Below, piece after piece: positions 50,585-60,105 of a stretch of 64,000 bases of DNA. The DNA is from Magnetospirillum sp. UT-4 (GTDB taxonomy: Bacteria > Pseudomonadota > Alphaproteobacteria > Rhodospirillales > Magnetospirillaceae): contig NZ_LR746524.1 in the NCBI RefSeq assembly GCF_902729435.1, positions 1-64,000 of the forward strand. The letters are read 5' to 3'. The position numbers and the translations under genes were made by a program. Positions within the stretch are counted from its first letter, which is position 1, and each line of letters starts with the position of its first letter. The notes under the pieces were generated by a model that worked only from the letters and a program-made list of their open reading frames with translations, did not search any database and was not told where the DNA came from.

Positions 50585-51196
50585 ATGACCGGCTTTTCCG
50601 ACGACGACGTCCAGATCCTGGCCAAGGACACCGTCTTCAAGGGCTATTTCCAGATCGACCGCTACCGGGTGCGCCACCGCACCTTCGCCGGCGGCTGGAC
50701 CGGCGAGATCGTGCGCGAGATCTTTGAGCGCGGCCACGCCGTGGTGGTCCTGCTCTACGACCCCGACCGCGAGGAAGTGGCGCTGATCGAGCAGTTCCGC
50801 ACCGGCGCCCTGGCGGCCGGCTGGTATCCGTGGCTGATCGAGTGCGTCGCCGGCATCATCGACGAGGGCGAGACCCCCGAACAGGTGGCCCGCCGCGAGA
50901 CCGTCGAGGAAGCCGGCACCGAGGCCGCCGACATGGTCGAGGTCGGCGGCTACCTGGTCACCGCCGGCGGCTCGTCGGAAACCGTGCGGCTCTACTGCGC
51001 CCGCGTCGATTGCAGCAAGATCGCCGGCCTGCACGGCCTGGAGCACGAGGGCGAGGATATCCGCGTCTTCACCGTCCCGGTCGAGGAGGCCTACGCCATG
51101 ACCAAAGACGGCCGCATCAACAACAGCATGGCGGTCATCGCCATCCAATGGCTGATGCTGGAACGCGACTCCCTGAAGGCCCGCTGGGGCTGCTGA
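50585..51196 (+). CDS. Nudix hydrolase, ADP-ribose pyrophosphatase-like
   Basis: A 203-residue Nudix enzyme. The Nudix box runs from about 96 to 118 (GIIDEGETPEQVARRETVEE, then AG), with the complete metal-binding REUxEE core. An N-terminal beta domain precedes it, as in NudF/TrgB-type ADP-ribose pyrophosphatases, and EQFRTGAL supports this group. It would cleave ADP-ribose to AMP and ribose 5-phosphate. Transcribed with the CopD-like gene. Confidence 0.87.
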   Translation: MTGFSDDDVQILAKDTVFKGYFQIDRYRVRHRTFAGGWTGEIVREIFERGHAVVVLLYDPDREEVALIEQFRTGALAAGWYPWLIECVAGIIDEGETPEQVARRETVEEAGTEAADMVEVGGYLVTAGGSSETVRLYCARVDCSKIAGLHGLEHEGEDIRVFTVPVEEAYAMTKDGRINNSMAVIAIQWLMLERDSLKARWGC

Positions 51197-51330
51197 TCCC
51201 CCCCCCCCGCACTCCCCTCCCCTTGATGGGGAGGGCCATCCTATTTTGCCCCCCTCCCCTTGATGGGGAGGGGTTGGGGGTGGGGTGGAGTCGCACACTC
51301 CAACGCCGACGCGGTTCCCCCCCCACCCAA

Positions 51331-51360
51331 CCCTCCCCCACCAGGGGGGAGGGCTTTTTT
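51331..51360 (+). terminator. Intrinsic terminator upstream of cysK
   Basis: A 9-bp stem (CCCTCCCCC, 5-nt loop, GGGGGAGGG) followed by CTTTTTT. It lies after two C/T-rich hairpin repeats in the gap 51197-51450 and closes the parA-copD-nudix transcript. Confidence 0.75.
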
Positions 51361-51388
51361 CGCGCCGTATTTTACATCCCTCGCATCC

Positions 51389-51417
51389 TTGCGCACGGCG
51401 ACAATCCACATTAGGCT
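51389..51417 (+). promoter_or_regulatory. Candidate promoter of cysK
   Basis: TTGCGC (51389-51394) and TAGGCT (51412-51417), spaced by 17 nt, lie 33 nt upstream of the cysK start. Moderate fit to a sigma70-type promoter. Confidence 0.4.
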
Positions 51418-51450
51418 ATCCGAGAATGTGAATTGTCCGAGAAGAACACC

Positions 51451-52455
51451 ATGACCGATATCCGCGACGGCTTCACCGCCACCATCGGCAACACCCCGCT
51501 GATCAAGCTCAGGCGCGCCTCCGAGGCGACGGGGTGCACCATCCTGGGCAAGGCGGAGTTCCTCAATCCCGGCGGGTCGATCAAGGATCGGGCGGCGCTG
51601 GCCATCATCGAGGATGCCGAGGCGAAGGGGCTGATCCGGCCCGGCGGGCTGATCGTCGAGGGCACGGCGGGCAATACCGGCATTGGCCTCACCCTGGTCG
51701 GCAATGCCCGCGGTTACCGCTCGGTGATCGTCATGCCCGAGACCCAGAGCCAGGAAAAGAAGGACATGCTGCGCCTCATCGGCGCCGATCTGCGCCTGGT
51801 CCCGGCCGCCCCCTATTCCAATCCCGGCAACTACGTCCGCTATTCCGAGACCCTGGCGGGCGAGCTGGCGGCCACCGAGAGCAACGGCGTGCTGTGGGCC
51901 AACCAGTTCGACAACACAGCCAACCGCGAGGGCCACCGCCGCACCACCGGGCAGGAGATCTGGGTCCAGACCGGCGGCAAGGTCGATGCCTTCACCTGCG
52001 CGGTGGGGACCGGCGGCACCCTGGCCGGCGTGGGCATGGCGCTGAAGGAGCGCAACCCGGCGGTGCGGGTGGTGCTGGCCGATCCCATGGGCTCGGCCCT
52101 TTACAACCACTATGCCAAGGGCGAACTGAAGGCCGAGGGCGGCTCCATCACCGAGGGCATCGGCCAGGGCCGCATCACCCGCAACCTGGAGGGCGCGCCC
52201 ATCGACGACCAGGTCCGGGTCACCGACGACGAGGCCCTGCGGGTCATCTTCGGCCTGGTGCGCGAGGAAGGGCTGGTGCTCGGCGGCTCGTCGGGCATCA
52301 ACGTCGCCGCCGCCATCCAGGTGGCGCGGCGGCTGGGGCCGGGACATGTGGTGGTGACAGTGCTGTGCGATTATGGTACCCGCTACCAGAGCAAGCTGTT
52401 CAACCCGGCCTTCCTCAGGGAGCGCGAGCTTCCGGTCCCGGACTGGCTGGCGTAG
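51451..52455 (+). CDS. cysK: Cysteine synthase A (O-acetylserine sulfhydrylase)
   Basis: A 334-residue PLP enzyme that makes cysteine from O-acetylserine and sulfide. The PLP lysine is K45 in NPGGSIKDRAA; the TIGNTPLIKL opening, the phosphate loop GTGGT (in AVGTGGTLAGV) and the GGSSGIN motif are all present. The start at 51451 follows GAGAAG and begins at the usual place; an in-frame TTG six codons upstream is less likely. It is slightly longer than E. coli CysK, as in alphaproteobacteria. Followed by sseA after 39 bp, suggesting a sulfur-metabolism operon. Confidence 0.93.
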   Translation: MTDIRDGFTATIGNTPLIKLRRASEATGCTILGKAEFLNPGGSIKDRAALAIIEDAEAKGLIRPGGLIVEGTAGNTGIGLTLVGNARGYRSVIVMPETQSQEKKDMLRLIGADLRLVPAAPYSNPGNYVRYSETLAGELAATESNGVLWANQFDNTANREGHRRTTGQEIWVQTGGKVDAFTCAVGTGGTLAGVGMALKERNPAVRVVLADPMGSALYNHYAKGELKAEGGSITEGIGQGRITRNLEGAPIDDQVRVTDDEALRVIFGLVREEGLVLGGSSGINVAAAIQVARRLGPGHVVVTVLCDYGTRYQSKLFNPAFLRERELPVPDWLA

Positions 52456-52494
52456 GGGCGGCACAACGAAAAATCGACAAGGGGTGACCGCTCA

Positions 52495-53352
52495 ATGAGC
52501 TATGCCAATCCGGAGGCGATCGTCAGCACCGAGTGGCTGGCCGACCATCTGTCCGCGCCCGACGTGCGCGTGGTCGATGCCAGCTACTACCTGCCGATCC
52601 AGAACCGCGACGCGCGCGAGGAATACGACGCCGAGCACATCCCCGGCGCGGTTTTCTTCGACATCGACGAGATCGCCGACGACAAGACCGACCTGCCCCA
52701 CATGGTGCCGGCGCCCGAGAAGTTCGCCAGCAAGGTGCGCAAGCTCGGCCTGGGCAACGGCAACCGCGTCGTCATCTACGACGGCACCGGCTTCGCCAGC
52801 GCCGCCGCCCGGGTGTGGTGGATGTTCCGGCTGTTCGGCCACCGCGACGTGGCGGTCCTCGACGGCGGCTTCCCCAAATGGCTGCGCGAGCAGCGGGCGG
52901 TCGAAGACCTGCCGCCGATCCCGCGCGACCGCCATTTCATCCCCCACGTCAACCACACCCTGCTGCGCGACTTCGACCAGGTGAAGGCCAATCTCGGCTC
53001 GGGCCGCGAGCTGGTGGTCGACGCCCGCGCCCCCGGCCGCTTCACCGGCACCGATCCGGAACTGTGGCCGGTCAAGAACGGTGGCCGCATTCCCGGCTCC
53101 ATCAACCTGCCCTTCGCCGATCTGATCGACGAGCGCAACCGCACCATGCGGTCGGCCGAGGAGCTCAAGGCCCGCTTCGACGCCGCCGGCATCGAGCCCT
53201 CGAAGCCGGTCATCACCACCTGCGGCTCGGGCGTCACCGCCTGCGTGGTGGCGTTGGGCCTGCATCTGATCGGCCATACCGACGTGTCGGTCTATGACGG
53301 CTCGTGGGCCGAATGGGGCAACCGCGACGACGCACCGTTCGAGAAGGGCTGA
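52495..53352 (+). CDS. sseA: 3-mercaptopyruvate sulfurtransferase
   Basis: A 285-residue tandem-rhodanese enzyme that transfers sulfur from 3-mercaptopyruvate. The first rhodanese domain (about 10-135) is inactive; the second (about 155-280) carries the active-site cysteine C243 in the loop CGSGVTA, the form typical of mercaptopyruvate rather than thiosulfate sulfurtransferase. A thiosulfate role cannot be fully excluded. It lies downstream of cysK and upstream of the entericidin-like gene. Confidence 0.9.
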   Translation: MSYANPEAIVSTEWLADHLSAPDVRVVDASYYLPIQNRDAREEYDAEHIPGAVFFDIDEIADDKTDLPHMVPAPEKFASKVRKLGLGNGNRVVIYDGTGFASAAARVWWMFRLFGHRDVAVLDGGFPKWLREQRAVEDLPPIPRDRHFIPHVNHTLLRDFDQVKANLGSGRELVVDARAPGRFTGTDPELWPVKNGGRIPGSINLPFADLIDERNRTMRSAEELKARFDAAGIEPSKPVITTCGSGVTACVVALGLHLIGHTDVSVYDGSWAEWGNRDDAPFEKG

Positions 53353-53375
53353 TTGCCCCCCGGCCTGCCCCTTGA

Positions 53376-53414
53376 GAGCGCGCCCCTCCGCCATTGATGT
53401 GGAGGGGCGCGCTC
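53376..53414. terminator. Long perfect hairpin between sseA and the entericidin gene
   Basis: GAGCGCGCCCCTCC (53376-53389), an 11-nt loop and GGAGGGGCGCGCTC (53401-53414) form a perfect 14-bp stem. It begins 23 bp past the sseA stop and ends 43 bp before the next start. No T-run follows, so it may be a Rho-assisted terminator or an mRNA-stability element. Confidence 0.55.
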
Positions 53415-53457
53415 CCTACGTCAGGAGCAGGCAAGCCCGACACGAAAGGTGTCCCCC

Positions 53458-53703
53458 ATGATCGCACGCAAGCGCGCCAAGGCCGTCGCCCACCGGCAGG
53501 CCGTCCCGTTCGCCGCGCCGCTGGCGGTGCTGATGCTGGCGGCGGCAATTCTGGCCCTGCCCGGCTGCAACACCGTCTCGGGCGTCGGCGAGGACATCGA
53601 GGCGGCCGGACGCGGCCTCGACCAGACCTCCGAGAGCACCCAGGAAAAGCTGGACAGCGATTCGCAGAACCCGGACGGCACCTACCAGGCCGGCCAGTAT
53701 TAG
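53458..53703 (+). CDS. Entericidin-like small lipoprotein
   Basis: An 81-residue lipoprotein. A long signal sequence (about 1-34) ends in the lipobox LPGC, and the mature part contains NTVSGVGEDIEAAGRGL, the characteristic core of the entericidin EcnA/EcnB family, followed by a polar tail. Family members are small toxin/antidote-like envelope lipoproteins. Only one gene is present here, not a pair. The start at 53458 avoids three extra residues at an upstream in-frame ATG. Confidence 0.82.
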   Translation: MIARKRAKAVAHRQAVPFAAPLAVLMLAAAILALPGCNTVSGVGEDIEAAGRGLDQTSESTQEKLDSDSQNPDGTYQAGQY

Positions 53704-53783
53704 ACCTCGGCCCCATTAGCCCTTGGAATCGGGGCGGCGTTGGTGCCACCATCGGCGTCCATCCGCCCGACTCCCTGGGAGCC

Positions 53784-54953
53784 ATGAAGAACGACACCAA
53801 GCTGGTCCATGCCGGCCGTCACCCCGAGCAACAGTTCGGCGCGGTCAATCCGCCGGTCTACCACGCCTCGACCATCCTCCACCCCTCGGTGGCGGCCATG
53901 GAAGCCAGCGGCAAGACGCCTTTCGGCGGGGTCCGCTACGGCCGCTTCGGCACCCCCACCACCTTCGCCTTCGAGGAAGCCATGGCCGCCGTCGAGGGCG
54001 GTCACAAGACCGTCGCCACCTCGTCCGGCCTGGCCGCCATCACCGGTGCCCTGCTCGCCTTCCTGAAGGCCGGCGACCATCTGCTGATGGTCGATTCCAC
54101 CTATTTCCCCACCCGCAAGTTCTGCGATTCGGTACTGGCCGGCCTAGGGATCGAGACCACCTATTACGACCCGCTGATCGGCGCCGGCATCGCCGGGCTG
54201 ATGCGCCCCGAGACCCGGGTGGTGTTCACCGAATCGCCGGGCTCGCTGACCTTCGAGGTCCAGGACGTTCCGGCCATCGCGGCGGCCGCCCATGCGGTTG
54301 GCGCGGTGGTGATGATGGACAACACCTGGGGGGTGCGCACCTTCCAGCCGTTCCGCCACGGCATCGACGTCTCCATCCAGGCCTGCACCAAATACGTGGT
54401 CGGCCATGCCGACGCCATGCTGGGGGCCATCACCCTGGGCGATGAGGACACCTGGCTGCGGGTGAAGACCTCGGTGGCGGCGTTCGGCCATTCGCCGGGC
54501 GCCGACGAGCTGTATCTCGGCCTGCGCGGCCTGCGCACCCTGGGCGTGCGCCTGGCCCGCCATGCCGAGACCGCGCTGCGCTTATGCACCTGGCTGGAGG
54601 GGCGGCCCGAGGTGGCGCGCGTGCTCTACCCGCCGCTGCCCTCGGATCCCGGCCATGCGCTGTGGAAGCGCGATTTCGACGGCGCCTGCGGCCTGTTCGG
54701 AGTGATCCTGAAGCCGGCGGCGAAGGCGGCATTGGATGCCATGCTCGACCATTATGAGCACTTCAACCTGGGCTTCTCGTGGGGCGGCTTCGAAAGCCTG
54801 GTCATCCCCACCACCGGCCATTCCATCATCCGCACAGCCACCGCCTGGCGGCCCGAGGGTCCAAGCCTGCGCTTCCATGCCGGGCTGGAGGATGCCGACG
54901 ACCTGCTGGCCGACCTCGAGGCCGGCTTCGCCCGGCTGAACGCGGCGGCCTGA
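53784..54953 (+). CDS. metC: Cystathionine beta-lyase-like PLP enzyme
   Basis: A 389-residue enzyme of the Cys/Met-metabolism PLP family. The PLP lysine is K203 in CTKYVVGHAD; earlier segments such as RYGRFGTPT and the TSSGLAAI loop match cofactor binding. The MetC-type subgroup is favoured by the strand VMMDNTWGVRTFQP and the C-terminal RTATAWRPEGPSLRFH. It would cleave cystathionine to homocysteine, pyruvate and ammonia. The start at 53784 is the first with a ribosome-like site (GGGAG). Third sulfur amino-acid gene in this stretch. Confidence 0.88.
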   Translation: MKNDTKLVHAGRHPEQQFGAVNPPVYHASTILHPSVAAMEASGKTPFGGVRYGRFGTPTTFAFEEAMAAVEGGHKTVATSSGLAAITGALLAFLKAGDHLLMVDSTYFPTRKFCDSVLAGLGIETTYYDPLIGAGIAGLMRPETRVVFTESPGSLTFEVQDVPAIAAAAHAVGAVVMMDNTWGVRTFQPFRHGIDVSIQACTKYVVGHADAMLGAITLGDEDTWLRVKTSVAAFGHSPGADELYLGLRGLRTLGVRLARHAETALRLCTWLEGRPEVARVLYPPLPSDPGHALWKRDFDGACGLFGVILKPAAKAALDAMLDHYEHFNLGFSWGGFESLVIPTTGHSIIRTATAWRPEGPSLRFHAGLEDADDLLADLEAGFARLNAAA

Positions 54954-54962
54954 CGCCCGCAA

Positions 54963-54980
54963 CTGATCGGTTCCGATCAG
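54963..54980. terminator. Palindrome between metC and pflA
   Basis: CTGATCGG and CCGATCAG are separated by 2 nt (54963-54980), between two convergent genes 34 bp apart. It probably acts as a shared terminator in both directions, although no T-run is seen. Confidence 0.45.
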
Positions 54981-54987
54981 CGAAATC

Positions 54988-55785
54988 TCACAGCGCCGGC
55001 ACCTTGCGGGCGCGCAGGTAATCGACGGCATTGGCGACGTCGTCGAGATCGGCCGGCGGCGTCTCGTCGAGGGGATAATCCACCCCCATGTCGTGCCACT
55101 TGTGCGCCCCCATCTGGTGGAAGGCCAGCACCTCGACCCGCTCCAGGGTGGGTAGCGACGCCGCCAGCGCCGCGATGGCATCCAGCTCGACGGCCGAATC
55201 GGTGAGGTCGGGGACCAGCACGAAGCGCAGCCACAGGCGGATGCCGCGTTCGGTCAGCGACCGCAGGAAGGCCAAGGCGTGGTCGGGGTCGTGGCCGGTG
55301 ATGCGGCGGTAGGTGGCGGGCACCGCGCTCTTGATGTCGACCATCGCCAGATCGAGGTTGTCGAGAAGCTCGGCCTCCACATGGCCGGACGCCCCCGAGG
55401 TCTCGATGGCGGTGGACAGGGTCATGGCCTTGGCGGTGGACAGGATGGCGGCGGCGAAGCGCTGCTGGATCAGCGGCTCGCCGCCGGTCAGGGTGACCCC
55501 GCCATGGGCGCGGCGCAGCACCGGCGCGTACTTGGCGATCTCCACCGCCACCCTGGCCGCCGAGGTGTGCTGGCCCTCCTTGGGCACCCAGGTGTCGGGG
55601 TTGTGGCAATAGACGCAGCGCAGCGGGCAGCCCGACAGGAACAGCACGAAGCGCCAACCCGGCCCGTCCAGCCCGGCCTCCAGCTCCCATGAATGGACCC
55701 AGCCCTCGGGATCGGGCGGCGCCGCCTGCAGGGCCGCGCCGCCGGCCAGGGTGAGGTGGTGGTGGAGGTCCGTGCTCTCCGCCAC
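54988..55785 (-). CDS. pflA: Pyruvate formate-lyase activating enzyme
   Basis: A 265-residue radical-SAM enzyme that generates the glycyl radical on PflB. The [4Fe-4S] cysteines are C53, C57 and C60 (CPLRCVYCHNPDTW), and the GGEPLIQ loop that binds SAM follows. It starts at a GTG only 2 nt after the pflB stop, so translation is probably coupled. An N-terminal extension of about 30 residues precedes the core. Confidence 0.92.
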   Translation of the reverse strand: MAESTDLHHHLTLAGGAALQAAPPDPEGWVHSWELEAGLDGPGWRFVLFLSGCPLRCVYCHNPDTWVPKEGQHTSAARVAVEIAKYAPVLRRAHGGVTLTGGEPLIQQRFAAAILSTAKAMTLSTAIETSGASGHVEAELLDNLDLAMVDIKSAVPATYRRITGHDPDHALAFLRSLTERGIRLWLRFVLVPDLTDSAVELDAIAALAASLPTLERVEVLAFHQMGAHKWHDMGVDYPLDETPPADLDDVANAVDYLRARKVPAL

Positions 55786-55787
55786 CC

Positions 55788-58067
55788 CTACACCTTGCCG
55801 TGGAAGGTGCGGCGGATGATGTCGAGCTGCTGTTCGCGGGTCAGCTTGATGAAGTTGACGGCATAGCCCGACACCCGCACCGTCAGCTGCGGGTACTTCT
55901 CGGGGTGCTCCATGGCGTCCAGCAGCATGTCGTGGTCGAGCACGTTGATGTTGACGTGGAAGCCGCCGCTGAGGAAATAGGCGTCCATGCCGGCCAGCAG
56001 GTTGTCGATCTGCTCGTCGCGGGTCCGTCCCAGCCCCTGCGGCACCATGGAGGCGGTGAGCGAGATGCCGTCCTGCACCTCCTCGTAGGGCAGCTTGGCC
56101 ACCGAGAAGGCCGAGGCGAGGAAGCCGTGGCGGTCGCGCCCGTGCATGGGATTGGCGCCCGGCGCGAAGGGCTCGCCGGCGCGGCGACCGTCGGGGGTGT
56201 TGCCGGTGGCCTTGCCGTAGACCACGTTGGAGGTGATGGTCAGCACCGACTGGGTGTGCATGGCGTTGCGGTAGGTGGGGTTCTTGCGCACCTTGTTCAT
56301 GAAGGTGCGCACGATTTCGACGGCGATCTGATCGACGCGGTCGTCGTTGTTGCCGAACATGGGGAACTCGCCGTCGATGCGGTAATCAACCGCCAGCCCG
56401 GACTCGTCGCGGATGACGTGCACCTTGGCGTACTTGATGGCCGACAGCGAATCCGCCACCACCGACATGCCGGCGATGCCGCAGGCCAGGGTGCGCAGCA
56501 CCTCGCGGTCGTGCAGCGCCATCTCGAGCCGCTCGTAGCAATACTTGTCGTGCATGAAGTGGATGCAGTTGAGCGCGTTGACGTAGACCTTGGCCAGCCA
56601 GTCCATCATGTGGTCGAAGGCGGCCATGACCTCGTCGTAATCCAGCACCTCGGCGGTGATCGGCGGCGCCGGCGGCGCCACCTGCTTGCCGCTGACCTCG
56701 TCGCGGCCGCCGTTGATGGCGTAGAGCATGGTCTTGGCCAGATTGACCCGCGCCCCGAAGAACTGCATCTGCTTGCCCACCCGCATGGCGGAGACGCAGC
56801 AGGCGATGGCGCAGTCGTCGCCCCAGCTGGGGCGCAGCAGATCGTCGCTCTCGTACTGGATCGAGCTGGTGTCGATGGTGACCCGGGCGCAGAAGCGCTT
56901 GAACGGCTCGGGCAGCGACGCCGACCACAGCACGGTGAGGTTGGGTTCCGGCGCCGGACCCAGATTGTAGAGGGTCTGCAGCATGCGGAAGCTGGTCCGC
57001 GTCACCATGGGGCGGCCGTCCTCGCCCATGCCGCCGATGCTCTCGGTCACCCAGGTGGGATCGCCCGAGAACAGGGCGTTGTAGTCGGGGGTGCGCAGGA
57101 AGCGGACGATGCGCAGCTTGATGACGAAATCGTCGATCAGCTCCTGCGCCTGCTCCTCGTTCAGGCGGCCCTCGGCGAAGTCGCGCTGGAAATAGATATC
57201 GAGGAAGGTCGAGACCCGGCCCAGCGACATGGCGGCGCCGTTCTGCTCCTTGACCGCCGCCAGGAAGGCGAAATAGGTCCACTGCACCGCCTCGAAACCG
57301 GTGGCGGCGGGCCGGGTGATGTCGAAGCCGTAGCTGGCCGCCATCTCGGCCAGCTCGGCGAGGGCGCGGATCTGTTCCGACAGCTCCTCGCGCAGGCGGA
57401 TGACGTCTTCGACCGAGGGCTGGTCGTCCAGCTCGTGGCGCTCGGCGTGCTTGGCCTCGATCAGGCGCCCGGTGCCGTAGAGGGCGACCCGGCGGTAATC
57501 GCCGATGATGCGGCCGCGGCCATAGGCATCGGGCAGGCCGGTGACGATGTGGGCCGAGCGGGCCTTGAGGATTTCCGGGGTATAGGCGTCGAACACCGCG
57601 TCGTTGTGGGTCTTGCGCCACTTGGTGAAGGCCTCGTGCAGGCGCGGATCGATGGTGCGGCCATAGGCCTCCAGCGCCGCCTCGACCATGCGCAGGCCGC
57701 CGAACGGCATGATCGCCCGCTTCAGCGGGGCGTCGGTCTGCAGGCCGACGATGCGCTCGAGGTCGCGGTCGATGTAGCCGGGCGCATGGGCGGTGATGGA
57801 GGACGGAATGTCGGCCGAGATGTCGAGCACGCCGTTGTTGTCGCGCTCCGCCGCCAGCAGCTCCGAGACCTTGGCCCACAGGGCGGTGGTGCGCGGGCTG
57901 GGGCCGGCCAGGAAGCCCTCGTCACCCTCGTAGGGCTCACGGTTCAGGCGGATGAAATCCTGGACGTCGATGGCATCGGTCCAGCGTCCGGCGGTGAAAC
58001 CCCGCCAGGGATCCTGGCCGTGGGCATGGGTCTGGACGGCGGCGTCGGTGGCATCCGGTGGCGTCAT
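55788..58067 (-). CDS. pflB: Pyruvate formate-lyase
   Basis: A 759-residue glycyl-radical enzyme converting pyruvate and CoA to acetyl-CoA and formate under anaerobic conditions. The catalytic cysteine pair is in AIACCVSAM (about 417-423) and the radical glycine is at about 734 in VSGYAVNF. Length equals that of the E. coli enzyme. A GGAGGAGG site lies about 6 nt upstream. The divergent gap to the chromate transporter is 138 bp; I found no convincing FNR box there. Confidence 0.96.
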   Translation of the reverse strand: MTPPDATDAAVQTHAHGQDPWRGFTAGRWTDAIDVQDFIRLNREPYEGDEGFLAGPSPRTTALWAKVSELLAAERDNNGVLDISADIPSSITAHAPGYIDRDLERIVGLQTDAPLKRAIMPFGGLRMVEAALEAYGRTIDPRLHEAFTKWRKTHNDAVFDAYTPEILKARSAHIVTGLPDAYGRGRIIGDYRRVALYGTGRLIEAKHAERHELDDQPSVEDVIRLREELSEQIRALAELAEMAASYGFDITRPAATGFEAVQWTYFAFLAAVKEQNGAAMSLGRVSTFLDIYFQRDFAEGRLNEEQAQELIDDFVIKLRIVRFLRTPDYNALFSGDPTWVTESIGGMGEDGRPMVTRTSFRMLQTLYNLGPAPEPNLTVLWSASLPEPFKRFCARVTIDTSSIQYESDDLLRPSWGDDCAIACCVSAMRVGKQMQFFGARVNLAKTMLYAINGGRDEVSGKQVAPPAPPITAEVLDYDEVMAAFDHMMDWLAKVYVNALNCIHFMHDKYCYERLEMALHDREVLRTLACGIAGMSVVADSLSAIKYAKVHVIRDESGLAVDYRIDGEFPMFGNNDDRVDQIAVEIVRTFMNKVRKNPTYRNAMHTQSVLTITSNVVYGKATGNTPDGRRAGEPFAPGANPMHGRDRHGFLASAFSVAKLPYEEVQDGISLTASMVPQGLGRTRDEQIDNLLAGMDAYFLSGGFHVNINVLDHDMLLDAMEHPEKYPQLTVRVSGYAVNFIKLTREQQLDIIRRTFHGKV

Positions 58068-58205
58068 GGGGGTCCTCCTCCCGCGGGTCTGCGCGGCCCG
58101 AGCATAGCGCCAGGGTGGCCTTCCCCGGATGACAGATGCAAGAAAGAAATGCTTGCCATATCCAAGGGTTGTCCGATCCTATCCGCCCGTGTAGGGTCCC
58201 GTCCC

Positions 58206-59513
58206 ATGGCCGAGGACTCCCCGCTTCCCGCCCCCACTTTCGCCGAAGTCGTCCGCGCCTTCGCCCGCATCGGCCTGCTGTCCTTCGGCGGCCCGGCCGG
58301 GCAGATCGCCACCATGCACCGCATCCTGGTGGACGAGAAGAAGTGGGTGGACGAGGAGCGGTTCCTGCACGCCCTCAACTACTGCATGCTGCTGCCCGGG
58401 CCCGAGGCGCAGCAGCTCGCCACCTATGTCGGCTGGCTGCTGCACCGGGTGGCGGGCGGCATCGTCGCCGGCGTGCTGTTCGTGCTGCCCGGCTTCCTGG
58501 TGATGATGGGGCTGGCGGCGCTCTATGCCGGCCTCAACGATGTGACCCTGGTGCAGGGCCTGTTCTGGGGCCTCAAGCCGGCGGTGCTGGCGGTGGTGGT
58601 CGAGGCGACGCTGCGCATCGGCAGGCGGGCGCTGAAGGGGCCGCCGGCGGTGGCGCTGGCGGCCGCCGCCTTCGTTGCCATCTTCGCCCTCGGGGTGCCG
58701 TTCCCGCTGATCGTGGCGGGGGCCGGAATGCTGGGCTACGGCCTCACCCGCGCCGGCAGTGCGGCCTTCGCGCCGACGACGCCGGTCGCCGTCACCGAGC
58801 ACGGTGTGCGCCCGAGCCTGAGCCGCACCGCCCTGGTGGCGCTGATCTGCGGCATCCTGTGGCTGGCTCCGGTGGCCGCCGCCCTGGCCTGGGGCGAGGG
58901 CGCCTTCGCGGCGCTGGGGGTGTTCTTCTCGAAGATGGCGGTGGTCACCTTCGGCGGCGCCTATTCGGTGCTGGCCTACGTGGCGCAGGAGGCGGTCGAG
59001 GTCCACGGCTGGGTCACCCCGGGCGAGATGCTGGACGGCCTGGGCCTGGCCGAAACCACGCCGGGGCCGCTGATCCTGGTCAACCAGTTCGTCGGCTTCC
59101 TCGCCGGCTTCCGCGATCCCGGGCCGCTGGGGTCGTGGACCGGCGGCGTGCTGGCGGCGGCGCTGACCGTGTGGGTCACCTTCCTGCCCAGCTTCCTGTG
59201 GATCTTCGCCGGCGCCCCCCATATCGAGGCGGTGCGCGGCAACCGCGCCCTGGCCGGCGCCCTGGCCGCCATCACCGCGGCGGTGGTCGGCGTGGTGCTG
59301 AACCTGGCGCTGTGGTTCGCCCTGCACGTGGTGTTCGCCCGAATCGGCGACGGCCCCCTGAATTTGCCGCTGCCCGACTGGTCGAGCATCCAGGTGGTGC
59401 CGGCAATCCTGGCCGTGGCGGCCATGGTGGCGATGCTGCGTCTGCACATGGGCATGCTGCCGGTGCTGGCCGCCTCGGCCGCCATCGGCGCGGCGGCAAA
59501 GCTGATGTTTTAG
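58206..59513 (+). CDS. chrA: Chromate transporter, ChrA family
   Basis: A 435-residue bidomain (long-chain) CHR transporter with about 12 helices. Each half starts with its own signature: FGGPAGQIATMH in the first and TFGGAYSVLAYV in the second. Later pairs PGPEAQQLATY and TTPGPLILVNQFVGF match as well. The family effluxes chromate by proton exchange; physiological substrates may include other oxyanions such as sulfate, which would be relevant here. The ATG at 58206 begins the first half directly. It is divergent from pflB and convergent with hicB (1 bp between stops). Confidence 0.9.
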   Translation: MAEDSPLPAPTFAEVVRAFARIGLLSFGGPAGQIATMHRILVDEKKWVDEERFLHALNYCMLLPGPEAQQLATYVGWLLHRVAGGIVAGVLFVLPGFLVMMGLAALYAGLNDVTLVQGLFWGLKPAVLAVVVEATLRIGRRALKGPPAVALAAAAFVAIFALGVPFPLIVAGAGMLGYGLTRAGSAAFAPTTPVAVTEHGVRPSLSRTALVALICGILWLAPVAAALAWGEGAFAALGVFFSKMAVVTFGGAYSVLAYVAQEAVEVHGWVTPGEMLDGLGLAETTPGPLILVNQFVGFLAGFRDPGPLGSWTGGVLAAALTVWVTFLPSFLWIFAGAPHIEAVRGNRALAGALAAITAAVVGVVLNLALWFALHVVFARIGDGPLNLPLPDWSSIQVVPAILAVAAMVAMLRLHMGMLPVLAASAAIGAAAKLMF

Positions 59514-59514
59514 C

Positions 59515-59907
59515 TCACCTTGTGTGCATGGTCAGATCGGCGATGAAGGCGCCCCGGCTCTGTCGCCGGGCCGCCGCCAGATCGTCCAGCCGGCGCAGGA
59601 CACGCTTCGGCAAAGTGATGTTCACCCGCTCGATACTGTCGTCGAACAGGGCCGGGTCGAGATCGATGACGCCGACCGCCCAGTGCTGATACTCGGGCAA
59701 GGCACGCACCTCGGCCAGGCTGGAGGGCGAAGGAATGGCTGCCCCCGCGTCGAGCGCCGTGTCGATCCAGGCCGCGGCGGCTTCCGCCGCGGCGGCCACC
59801 GCCTCGTCCAAGGTATCGCCGGCCGAGAAACATCCCGGCAGGTCGGGGACGACCACCCCGAAGGCGGCCGTCTCGGAGCCGTCCTCGATCAGTATGGGAT
59901 ATCGCAT
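59515..59907 (-). CDS. hicB: HicB-family antitoxin
   Basis: A 130-residue antitoxin. The N-terminal HicB-like domain (about 1-70) has YPILIEDG and VVVPDLPGCFSAGDTLDEA. A C-terminal ribbon-helix-helix-like DNA-binding segment (VNITLPKRVLRRLDDLA, about 93-115) follows. It overlaps the hicA stop by one base (TGATG). The two-domain architecture means it can bind both HicA and DNA, including the palindrome at the operon promoter. Confidence 0.9.
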   Translation of the reverse strand: MRYPILIEDGSETAAFGVVVPDLPGCFSAGDTLDEAVAAAAEAAAAWIDTALDAGAAIPSPSSLAEVRALPEYQHWAVGVIDLDPALFDDSIERVNITLPKRVLRRLDDLAAARRQSRGAFIADLTMHTR

Positions 59908-60086
59908 CACACGCCCGCCTGTTTGCGAATTGCCGCGACCAGCCCGGTGCCGAGGTCCTTCTTGGGATGGGGGACGACCACGATGCCAGGCTTTGTCGGA
60001 TGCCTGAATACGTGATGCGACCCGCGGACCCTGTCCAGGGTCCATCCATCGGCCTCCATCAGGCGGATCAGATCGGCGCTTTTCAC
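59907..60086 (-). CDS. hicA: HicA-family mRNA interferase toxin
   Basis: A 59-residue toxin with the double-stranded-RNA-binding-like fold. The catalytic histidine lies in the conserved GSHHVFRHP loop (His about 24), and the C-terminal helices contain TGLVAAIRKQ. The GTG start at 60086 follows the promoter palindrome directly; an in-frame TTG 12 codons upstream would place the start inside the -35 box and is less likely. It cleaves mRNA when free of HicB. The operon is downstream of pyk on the same strand, but has its own promoter. Confidence 0.9.
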   Translation of the reverse strand: MKSADLIRLMEADGWTLDRVRGSHHVFRHPTKPGIVVVPHPKKDLGTGLVAAIRKQAGV

Positions 60087-60105
60087 GGTGTGTAATATAC
60101 ACACC
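60087..60105. promoter_or_regulatory. Operator candidate of hicAB
   Basis: A perfect inverted repeat of two 8-bp arms (GGTGTGTA and TACACACC) around 3 bp. It overlaps the -10 box of the hicAB promoter and directly abuts the hicA GTG. HicB proteins with a C-terminal DNA-binding domain usually repress from such a site. Confidence 0.7.

Noticed and set aside
58068-58205. FNR site upstream of pflB
   Set aside because: The best match (TTGGATATGGCAAG on the minus strand) departs from TTGAT-N4-ATCAA at several key positions.
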